Of a stretch of DNA of 64,000 nucleotides, positions 1 to 10,546 are shown piece by piece. Source of the DNA: Erpobdella octoculata (Eukaryota > Annelida > Clitellata > Hirudinida > Erpobdellidae); contig OZ022238.1 of the NCBI GenBank assembly GCA_963978895.1, positions 13,690,611-13,754,610 on the forward strand, written 5' to 3'. The position numbers and the translations under genes are program-made. The notes below the pieces were generated by a model. The model made no database searches and was not told the origin of the DNA. It was given only the letters and a program-made list of their open reading frames with translations. Numbering within the stretch: position 1 is the stretch's first letter; every line of letters starts with the position of its first letter.

Positions 1-328
1 TCTCAACAGTTGTACCGGCTGCTGCTACTTTGTTTTCGTGGCTAAGAATCATTCCTTCTCCTGTCTTCCCCTGTGCTGCCCTGTTTTCTCTCGCTTGTTG
101 TCCTTCTTCCTCCCGCAAGTTTCTTTTTAATTTTCTCCGCTTAACCACAGCTTCCTCGTCACTTTTGAATAAATATTCATCGTCGTCAGGCCCATAGCCT
201 TCATTCACTAACGCGGCTAAGAGGCGTTCCCTAAGCTCGTCCTTTTTACCTGTATCGCTCAGGCCACGTTTCTCCTGCTCGTCTTTCAATTCACTTGCCC
301 AAAGCTCATCCAATGATTTCAAAACCAT
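1..328 (-). CDS. Partial Gag-like ORF of an LTR retrotransposon with N-terminal SAP-like motif
   Basis: An open minus-strand frame starts with ATG at 328 and runs off the window edge (about 109 codons, no stop). The N-terminus MVLKSLDELWASELK is followed by an SAP-like helix-turn-helix stretch (LSDTGKKDELRERLL) and a charged Lys/Arg/Glu-rich segment. Just upstream on the minus strand is CTGGTGTCTTGAAGTGAGAT, which resembles the primer-binding region that precedes gag in Ty3/Gypsy-type elements (typical form TGGTGTCAGAAGTGGGAT). A decayed relative with the same start and spacing lies at about 52,490-52,850 on the plus strand. That Gag assignment rests on position and on the paired copy; the polymerase part lies outside the window. 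It could be a host SAP protein, but the repeated copy argues against this. Confidence 0.6.
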   Translation of the reverse strand, partial: MVLKSLDELWASELKDEQEKRGLSDTGKKDELRERLLAALVNEGYGPDDDEYLFKSDEEAVVKRRKLKRNLREEEGQQARENRAAQGKTGEGMILSHENKVAAAGTTVE

Positions 329-649
329 TCTTCTAATCTCACTTCAAGACACCAGTGTAGTAAAGTTGTCAAATTGTATTACAGGTCCAGAAGAATGGTT
401 TTGTAGTTTATTGGGTGATAATAAATAAAGCTTGGTTAATGCTACTTATACCTTCTCATATAATCCATGTTAATAAAAATACTTTTATGCTTTGTTTTCT
501 GTAATCTGATGACATTGATTTACTTGAGAAAATAAACCAGCAGTGGAGAAATTCGATATTTAAAACAGATGCGTTTTTCTAAATTTTCCGAAATTCGTAA
601 GCACGCATATAAAAACTATCTGCAACTCAATTATTACTCGGACGCATCC
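329..649 (-). mobile_element. Primer-binding region and probable LTR of the edge retrotransposon
   Basis: The sequence next to the Gag start contains the primer-binding-like motif at about 335-356 (minus strand). Next to it, a stretch starting TGTAGTAAAGTTG on the plus strand fits the inner edge of an LTR. The outer LTR boundary is not visible, and no second LTR is in the window. Nothing else is recognised here. Confidence 0.35.
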
Positions 650-679
650 GATCATGAATAAACTTCAGGATCAACATAC

Positions 680-986
680 ATGTATGTATGTATGTATGTA
701 TGTATGTATGTACGTACGTATGTATGTATGTATGTATGTATGTATGTATGTATGTATGTATGTATGTATGTATGTATGTATGTATGTATGTATGTATGTA
801 TGTATGTATGTATGTATGTATGTATGTATGTATGTATGTATGTATGTATGTATGTATGTATGTATGTATGTATGTATGTATGTATGTATGTATGTATGTA
901 TGTATGTATGTATGTATGTATGTATGTATGTATGTATGTATGTATGTATGTATGTATGTATGTATGTATGTATGTATGTATGTATG
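680..986 (+). repeat. (TGTA)n microsatellite
   Basis: About 300 bp of nearly perfect TGTA tetranucleotide repeat, with small TACG interruptions near 710-719. It is open in all frames (Met-Tyr-Val-Cys or Ile-His-Thr-Tyr repeats), but these frames are not genes. Confidence 0.97.
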
Positions 987-2847
987 ACATATATGCCGAG
1001 TGTGCCGAACAACAGTTTTTTGTTTTTCTGCTCAATTGTAAGCAATTTTGTTTAAAACTAATAAAATTTTATATTTCCTGGCAGAGTTTTTTTTTAAAAA
1101 CAAATCAATTTTCGGACTGATCATATTTTCCACAAGCTCCGCTCCAGGATTGATGATTTCACGTTTTATCAAATTTTGCCGTGCATTCACTTTCAGTAAC
1201 GTTGAGATTAGGATAGTATACTTAAGAAATGATTTAGAAAAAAATTTCACTTTACTTCCGGTTTTTTTAATAAATTGTAATTCTTATGTATACCTGATCT
1301 ATAATATGTGTGCAAATAAATTATATAAGTATAGAAACATATCTTTCAGTGTGGTAGAAAATTTCGAGATGTGTTTTTTGCTATAAGTAATATCATTTTC
1401 TTTTGCATAAAGCTAATGAAGGAAATCACTTTGCTATGTTTGCAATTTCTATTTTCTCTTGCCTTTTTTATCTAATATGTTTTTTTATATCCTTTTTTCA
1501 TTCTCACTTTCATTTCCTTTTTATTTATTTCTCTTTTTTTTAAAGTTGAACATTTCTTATATAAATTTGATAATCCTGTTTTCGCTTTTGTTGTTAGTTC
1601 TTTTTTTACTCTCTTTCTCTTTTTTTCTTTTTCTCTCTTTTTTTCTCTCTTTTTCTCTTTTTTTCTCATTATCTCCACATATTTCTATTTTTCTTTTTTC
1701 TTATCTTTATATTTTACTCTTTCTTTTTTTCTCCCTCTCTTTCTCTTTTTATCTTTTTCTGCGTCTCTGTTTCTTTCACGTTATTTATGGACGTGTATGA
1801 ATAAAAAACAATTTTAAGTTTTTTGAACTTTTCGTGTGTTTGTATGTCAATCAGGATCAAATGTTTAAATACTTAAAAATATGAAATTTGTAGAACTTGG
1901 TAATGCTGAAAAACAATGATTATACAAACCATTAAAAATATTCCTTTTGTGTTCTTACTTGTTTTTTAGATCTGCAGAAACTCAGTTTGCTCGTAAGCAG
2001 TGTTTTTTAGCTTTAATAAAACTGAAATTACCAATTCGGGTCGGTTCGACAGCCTTTGAGTTTGGTTAGAGTTTGGTCGCCTCTGAGTTTGCATTTGATT
2101 TGAGTTTGACTTCGGATAGACAAGCTAGCATATCTACAAATCACACTGTCTGTCTAAATTTATATATATATACTTTATATCTGGTTCAACGAAAGAGTTT
2201 GAAAGCAATGTGGAGGTTTCTAGGAGTGACATAAGCTCTTCAGGAATAAAAAACTAATTAATAACTGAGATAAATATATTTGAATCAACAAACCAAAAAA
2301 AACTAAAAAATAGTTTATAACAACGTTTTGTTAAACTATAATAATATTATATTTATCAATGTGGATACAATAATTAATATTTTGTTAGCCCCAAATCATT
2401 AACACAATTATAAATCCTATTCTCATTTCAAGTTAAAATCTGTATTGAACCTGTTATTTAATAAGCTGTTAAGTATCTAAATTATCTTATCAAAAATATA
2501 TTTGGTTATATAACGCCTATATATAAATTACAAATTAACGAGACACAACAGTAATGATGTTTCCTTTTCATTACAGATGCAACTTTCCTAATACAATACG
2601 TTCAAATGACTAGTATCAATCATTTCCTGATTAATGTTTTGTGCTATTGATAAAAAAACACGTGTTTGCAATTTCGTCATCGATGTTTTGTGCTATTGAT
2701 AGAAAAACACTTTCGGGCTTTTGCAATTTTTATATAACTAATGGAAAACACGAAAGTGTTAGAATATAATTTTGGATTCGATCCACAAAGTAGCACTCGA
2801 TTTTGAAAATTTTATCAAAATGTACTGATCTGAAAAGTATTAAAATT
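987..2847. other. Non-coding stretch upstream of copy A
   Basis: AT-rich DNA with a pyrimidine-rich tract (about 1,450-1,790), a degenerate GAGTTTG-rich patch (2,055-2,115) and no supported gene. The last 220 bp contain a duplicated promoter-proximal motif, listed separately. Confidence 0.5.
2634..2736 (+). promoter_or_regulatory. Duplicated upstream motif and TATA-like site of copy A
   Basis: The block TTTTGTGCTATTGATA-AAAAACAC followed by TTGCAATTT occurs twice in a row, at about 2,636-2,675 and 2,685-2,720. It is followed by TATATAAC near 2,731. A related block (CTATTGCTACTGATAAAAAA, then TTTGCATTTT) lies about 170 bp upstream of the start codon of copy C, at 33,194-33,228. Conservation of an upstream block between paralogues suggests a shared promoter element. 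The transcription start is not known. Confidence 0.4.
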
Positions 2848-5675
2848 ATGAATACAGGTAAATGTTTTTGTATTTTGTTGCCAACATTTTTCAGCAACAT
2901 TATAGCCAAGATCTGCTACCGGAACGTCATCACTGAAGAAGTAAATTACAACTCACCATCTGCAACAAATCAATGTCCACAATCAACCTGCGCTTTGTCA
3001 AGCAACCTCTCATACACACCTTTCTTTTTAAACGGACCAATGTCTGATCTTGACCAGGTGAAAAAATTGATGGCACTGACAGCTTTCAGGTGTGCAATGT
3101 TCTGCAATGGCTTGACGCAATATTCTGGATTCAACGTCAAACAAGCTAAAACCAACTTAAACGTGACTATTTCTTGTGAAGTTTTTCCTACAAAACCATA
3201 TCTGGTTGTTTCTCACTTGGGAAACTGCTTTTATTTTGGAGTGAGCAATTTTGATTATTCATAATCATTATGAAAAATCTGAGCATTTGAAATATTTTTG
3301 GGCACATTCATTCTTATTTATATTTAATTTAATTTAATTTAATTTATAAATATTTGTGTATATTTAATTTAATTCATTTTATCTTTTATTATGGAAAATA
3401 AAACAATGCTCATTAAAAACTTTAGATTAGAAAAATTGAAGAAACAAAAACTTATTTAAAAAATAGAAACATGCTCATATAAAATATACTCTAAAAAATA
3501 TAAAATAAATTAAAACATAAAAGCGTTGAGTTTTTTTGCATCCCAACAATTGCAACGATTCACACCACGCTTTTATGTCTATTTTGTTTTTGTAATTTCT
3601 TGAACATATTTTTAAATTGTGTTTTTATTTTTCTTAAATATTGTTTATTTCAAACGTTTATTTAGTTTACAATCTCTGTTTGCGCGTGTGTGTGGCTTTC
3701 TCTGTACGCAAATCTTCCAAGTAACATTTAAGCAGCTTTTTGACTAGCTAGGAGGCTAAAACTTTCAGAATAGCTTTATATTGGATGACAATACATGATT
3801 CAACTAAAAAAAATTAATTTGAATATCTTTCGTATTTCTAAATCGAGTGTATTTGAAATTAAAGTTTGTGTTAAAAAACTCGTTTTTTCTTTTACTTGTT
3901 TTTTATTTTTCTATATATAGACAGAAAATCAAGAATATTGTTCACTGATGCAAGTAGGTTGATAATTTATTTTAAACAAATAATCAGGTCACATAACATT
4001 TGACTAAACATTAATTCATTAAGTTATGGGATACCTAGTGTTTGATTATAAAAAATGACGGATAAAACAAAATGGTTTTGAAAGCAGCTTGGGATGGAAA
4101 TTAATTTTTTTTTGCTAAATTAACAACATTGTAAATAGTTGTTAAATAAGTTATTAAATAAATTGGAAAAAAATGACGTAGAAAAATTAATTTAAAATAA
4201 AACAACCAACAACAAAATGTCAATCTAAAATGTGATTATTTTTTTAAAGGTGCTACCACAACAGCGACTTCTAAAACACAAAACAAGCCACAATACAAAT
4301 GAAATCTGAAACTACTGATGTTTCTGAAACTGAAACAACTCCAACGTGGATTGTGAGAATAAAAAAATGATTTATTAAAATGATGGAATTGTTGATAAAA
4401 AATATTATTTTGACGGTTGAGATGATTAAGATAAACATGCCAATGATGACGACGATGACGATGGTGTTGATAATGATGACTGTCACGCTTATGTCTGAAA
4501 TACAGTAAAAACGTGGATTAAGTTTAATTTGTATATCGTTTTAATTTGTTCCGAAAGCCAATCAGAAGGCTCTATTCAAATGTATTTCTAGACAAATCTG
4601 AACAAAGAATTATTGTGAGCACCTCTAATTTGAATTTGCTGTATGATTGTTATTGGTGAGTAGTGTGATCACGTGATATTTTTGGCGCATTGTTATTGCA
4701 AGTTTTGTTTGAATTTTAGGCGCGCAGTCATCATTGGAGAACCATGCCATCACGAGCTTCTTGACTAGAGTCGGCTATAAATAGGACATTAGTCGGTAAA
4801 AAACATTAAATAAATAAACAACAACAGCTTTAAGACGGAGATGAGTTTTAGGACGGAAATGAGCTTTAGGAGTTTTATGACCTGTACGATTATTCGTTTA
4901 CAAACTTTATAGATATTGACTTATGTTTGATTTGTTTTTAATAAAAGTTTAAAACTTTATTAGACTTTCTATTCTTTTACAGTTACGAACGATTTTTACT
5001 ATGGGAACTTTCTTTTGCACTTCTTCAATTTCGTCCCCTGCTTTTATGTTTATAATTTAATTGGTAATTCTTAGAGCATTTTAATTAAATTTGTTCTTAA
5101 TTTTTTTTATTCAGACAAAGAATCAAGAATACCTGATCACTGATACTAGTAGGTTGATAACGTTTTTGTTTGATGAGTACCTAATGAGGTAACATAAAAT
5201 TGGACTAAATATTAAATCATAAACTTATTGATTGTTAAAAATGGCGGATAAAACAGAATATTTTTAATAGCAATCAGGATGGAAATCATGTTTTTGTTGA
5301 AATAACAACATTTTAAATATCTTTTGAAATAAATTAATAAATAAATTTGAAACAAGTATGCCGAAAAAACCAGGTTTTTTTTATCAATTCCCTTATATTT
5401 CTGGATTTGTCGGCTTTTCATTTATTACAAAAAATGTTTGTTTAAATAACATTTTTTTTACTTCATATGTGTAAAATTTTATTCAATTGTATTTGATTGG
5501 TTTTTGTTTTAAAACATAAATAATTATTATTTTTAATTACAGATGGTTTTTTTTTTTCAAAAAATGTTCAAACTTTAATACAATGCATTGTCATAAGGGG
5601 CAAGCCTATATTTCAAGTTTCAGCTTGATTAAATGACGTAAAGTTAGTTAATTTTCACTTTCAAGGTTTGCAAAC

Positions 5676-5706
<31 letters not shown>

Positions 5707-8564
5707 TATTTCTATAGCGCTATTTCCGCAGTGTTCAATAGCGCTCGGTCGTGAACTTGGTAAACAGATATGTTTTAAGTCCACGACGGAAAACTGTGAG
5801 AGAAGTAGAGTTAGTAAGAGAAGAAGGAAGAGAGTTCCAGAGATAGGGGCCAGAGTAGGAGAAAGAGCGTTTAGCAAAAGAATGCTTAATAGTGAAGATG
5901 CGAGAGTGATTACGAGAAGAAGAACGAAGACCAGACTTAGGAGGGATATGTATTAAATTAGTTAAGTAGAGAGGAGAAAGGCAATTTTTTATTTTGTACA
6001 TTATTAAACATATTTTAAAAATCACCCTATATCTGAGAGGAAGCCAATGGAGAAGAACAAGAGATGGAGAGATGTGAGAGGAGTAGGAGGTGCGAGAAAC
6101 TAAGCGAGCAGCCGAGTTGAAGGCTTTGGAGAGAGGATAGAGGGTAGTGTCAGGAAGACCATAGTATAGAGAATTGCAGTAGTCAATTCGAGACAGGACA
6201 AGAGAAGAGACTAGAAGTTGCAGCGAAGGATCATCCAGAAGTGGACGAAGCTGCTTAATACGGCGAAGATGAAAGTAGCAGGATTTAGTAACAGAAGTAA
6301 TTTGGGGGGTTAGCGACAAGTTAGAGTCAAAGAGAAAACCTAAGCTACGAATCAAGGGAGAAGGAGAAATGGAAAGAGAAGATGGTGGTGGCAAAACCAA
6401 AGGAAGAGGATTTAGGGATTTAGAGGACTTGTTGAAATAGATTAGTTCAAACTTGTCAGGATTAAGTTTAAGACACATAGAAGAACTCCAGGATATAATA
6501 GATTGAAGGCAGGCAGCTATTTTGTTAAGAACAGACTCAAGAGAAGAGTTAGAGAAAGTAGAATAGACATAGGAGTCATCGGCATACATTTGGCTATTGA
6601 GAGAGTGAGAAGATATAATATGAGGAAGTTTAGAAGTATAGAGAATAAACAGTAAAGGACCAAGAATAGACCCTTGAGGGACACCGTAGGTCAAAGTTAC
6701 AGGAGTAGATTTAGAAGATTCAATAGAAACATAGGAATATCTACCAGATAGATAAGATTTAATCCACCGGAGAGCATCACTAGTTATATTAAAAGATTTA
6801 TCAAGTACATCCAACAACAGTGAGTGATCAACTGTATCAAATGCAGATGAATAATCAAGACAAAGAAGAAGAGTAGAGAGGCCAGAGTCAGAAAAAACAA
6901 TAAGGTCATTATGAAGCTTAAGTAGAGCAGTTTCAGTGGAGTGGCCAGGTCTGAAGCCAGATTGAGAAGAGGGAAGAAGTGAGAAAGCAGTTAGATAAGC
7001 ACTTATTTGCTCATACACAACTCTTTCCATAATTTTAGAGATAAAGGATAGGTTAGAGACAGGCCTATAGCTAGATAGAGAAGAAGGATCAAGAGAGGCA
7101 TTTTTAATAGTAGGGATAATAAAAGAGGACTTAAGAACAGAGGGAAACACAGATGTAGATAAAGAGAGATTAATTAAATCAAGTAAAATTGGATAAAGAA
7201 CAGAAGAAAGCTCTTTAAAGATAGTAGTAGGAATGAGATCCAAAGAGCAAGTAGAAGAAGACATAGAGTTAATAAGTTTAGTAAGATAGTCAAGTGTAAT
7301 AGGAGAGAAAAAAGTAAAAGTTTCAGTAGAGAATTTAGAAAAAATAGGGGTTTTACTATTGTTAGAAGATCTGATGCTTTCAATTTTCGTGGTAAGAAAA
7401 TTATGATAGTCATCAGGAGAAAAAGAAGGAGGAGGAGATTTTTTATTAAGGAGTTTAGAAAGAGAAGACCACCTATTCCTCGAGCTAGAAGCAAGAACAA
7501 TAGATTTTCTCAAAAAGGAAGAATGCTTAGTAAAGATGAGGTTATGGTATTGTTTGAGATGGTATTGCCACTCATACCAAGAACCTTTAGACAATTTAGA
7601 ACGATAAGCTCGCTCGGCTTTACGTGCAGATTGTTTCAAGAGAACACAATCACGATCAAACCAAGGAGCTTTTTTAGAAAAGAGTCGAAACTTAAACGTC
7701 TCAAAAGGAACCAAAGTATCCAGTATGGATGAAATCGTCAGATTGAGATTGTCCATAAAGGAATCAACATCAGTGAAAGAAGAAGAAGAAAACCCAGAGG
7801 TGAGAAATAAATTTGAAAATTGAATATTATCAAATCTAGACCAACACCTTTTAGTGACTGAAGTAAGATTAATTAAAGGTTGAGATAGAGGTAAAGTGAA
7901 AGAAATAAAGTAGTGATCAGTAAAGTGAAGATTAACAGGTGAAAGATTGCTTATATTAGAGAAAAGAGGAGAAATAATAAGATCTAATGTGTTACCCCGA
8001 TTATGAGTCGGAAAGTCACAATGCTTAAAGAAGTTAAAAGTAGATAAGATTTCAAGAAATTGAGAAACAAAAGAGTCCTTAGTTTTATTAATAGGAATAT
8101 TAAAATCCCCAATGATAAAAGAAGGAGTAGATAGAGAGAAGAGAGATTCAGAAAGGTTGTAGAAATCCTCCAGAAATTGTGGTTTAGAGCATTTAGGAGG
8201 CCTATAGATACCTATTAAATTGAACTTAAAAGAATTAATTTTAACAGAAGTAAAGAGGCATTCAAAAGATGAGAATTTAGTAGAAGAATTGAGAGAGACA
8301 GAATAGGAAGACTTGAAGAGAAGGCATATGCCACCATAGGAAGAATGTTGAGCAGAAAAATGATTAGTAGGAGGCCTAGCCTGCTCAACAAAAGAGAAGC
8401 CAGTAGGAACAGAAGCAAGGAGAGAAGGAGAAGAAGCAGATTCATGCCAGGTCTCAGTCAGGAGAAAGAGATCAAGATAGTTAGACAGGGCTAGCTCAGA
8501 GATAAAGTGATTTATTATTTAGAGAACGAATATTAAGGGTGGCTATATTAAGGCTAGAACTAGG

Positions 8565-8614
<50 letters not shown>

Positions 8615-10512
8615 GACTATTATTAGTTTTAAGATTGTTTATTTTAAGAAGAGGATTTGATATAGAGAGATCAGAGAAAGAAGAGTTGCACTTAGCAATA
8701 CGTTTAAATTTCCTAATATAATTTAGGTTAAGAATATCAAGATAATAAATCTTACGGCGAACAGTGCGAGTGGGCAGAGTAGAAGATTGAGAGAGGCTTA
8801 ATAAGAAATCCCTAGAGTACATTATTAGAGAAAGAAAAGTTTAGAAAAGGGAATACAGAAGAAAAGAAGAAAAACTCACAGTTTCCACGTGAAACAATAA
8901 AACAATTCAAATTTAACTTCGCTCACGAGCCGAAACGCCATGACACCACGGCGCTAAAAACCATAAATATTTGTCAATTCAAGCAGGCAAACAAGCAAGC
9001 AAGCAGGACCAGCGGTGAAGTTAATATGCGGGATTTAAAAATGTAATAGATAAAATAATTTCTAAATGAAACTATCAACTATAAAAAAGTTAATCTAAAA
9101 TGTATACAACTATGTATTTCTTTTAAAGTTGTTACCACCACAGCAACTCTTGAAACAACAAAACAAATTACAATACAAATGAACTCTAAAGCAACTGCTG
9201 TTTCTGCAACTGTAACCACGTCAACATGGAATGTGAGAATTAAAAGATGGTTTATTAAATGGATGGGTTTGTTGATGAGGTTATGACGATTAGGATAAAC
9301 ATGACGATGATGACGACTACGGATGCTTTTTTTAGTATTCCAGCAATAGCAATGATTGCGCTTCAAGCTATTGTGTTTTAAATTGTTTTTACTTTTTCGA
9401 GCATTTTATAAAATCGTGTTTTTTTAAATATTTTTATTTTCTAATTTTTTCTATTTTTAGACGGAAAAACAACAAAACCTGGTTACCTATACAAGTAGGT
9501 TGATAATTTTTTATTAGATAATTATCAGGTCATTTGAATAAATATTAGTTTTGCGTGATTATAAACAAGCAATTATAATTTAAAAATTAAAACAGGTTCT
9601 TAAGAAATGCTCTAGCAGTAACAAAATCTCATAGCAAAATTGTATGTTAAATACTAACATTAAAACTCGTAAACAAAAAATGTTTATATTCACTAAGAGG
9701 TTTAAACGTTTTTTTTGTTTAGAACACCACGGACATCTTAAGACATCCCCGGACAACCCCGGACATCCGCGGACATCCAGATAAAACAGAATGATTTTGA
9801 AAGCAAAAAAGGCTGAAATGACAATTTTGTAAATATTTCTTTTTAATAATAAAATTTAAAAAAATGCTGAATTAGAAAAAAATATTTAAGAATAAAACTA
9901 TCAACAAGAAAAAGTTAATCTAGCGGTGGTGGCAAAGCGGTAAAGCTTGGAGGTCGGCGGTTTAAATCTCACCGGCATCACCATTGTAACTCCCTTAAGC
10001 AAGGAGTTTACACGCATTGCTCAGGTTGAGTGTCTCACGGGGTTAACAACTCCTTTCACTAATCTTAAAAAAAAATGTAAACCACTATTTTTTCAAAGGT
10101 GCTATTAACACACCAACTCTGGAAACAGCAAAACAAGTTGAAAAACAAATGAAATCTGAAACCACTGATGTTTCTGAAACCACTCCGATGTTGATAGTGA
10201 GAATTAAAAGAGGGTTTTTTAAATTGGTGAAATTATTGATACGACAATTTATCTTGACGGCTATGATGAACTAAAACACGATAGCGATAGCGACGATGAT
10301 AATGATGACTATGTTGTTGATGGATGAAAACGTGCATAGTGATAAAATAGTTTTATTCAATTCAGGTGATTCAGAGACGAATAGACGGAAAAGAAAATTT
10401 TTATAGAAACTGGAAGGACTATAAGAATGGATTTGGAAATGCAACTCAAGAAATGTGGATAGGTTAAAATAATTATCAACAAATTAATTTTTGATGTATG
10501 TATGTATGTATG

Positions 10513-10546
<34 letters not shown>

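Noticed and set aside
652..1055. Open frames of Met-Tyr-Val-Cys or Ile-His-Thr-Tyr repeats (also at 10,476-10,889, 41,535-42,329 and 43,855-44,159)
   Set aside because: They are translations of the TGTA/TACA microsatellite, open in several frames on both strands at once.
1459..1800. 113-codon Phe/Leu/Ser frame
   Set aside because: Translation of a pyrimidine-rich low-complexity tract.
7403..7732. Plus-strand basic frame within the LINE (and other overlapping frames there)
   Set aside because: It is antisense to the clear reverse transcriptase frame and has no independent support.
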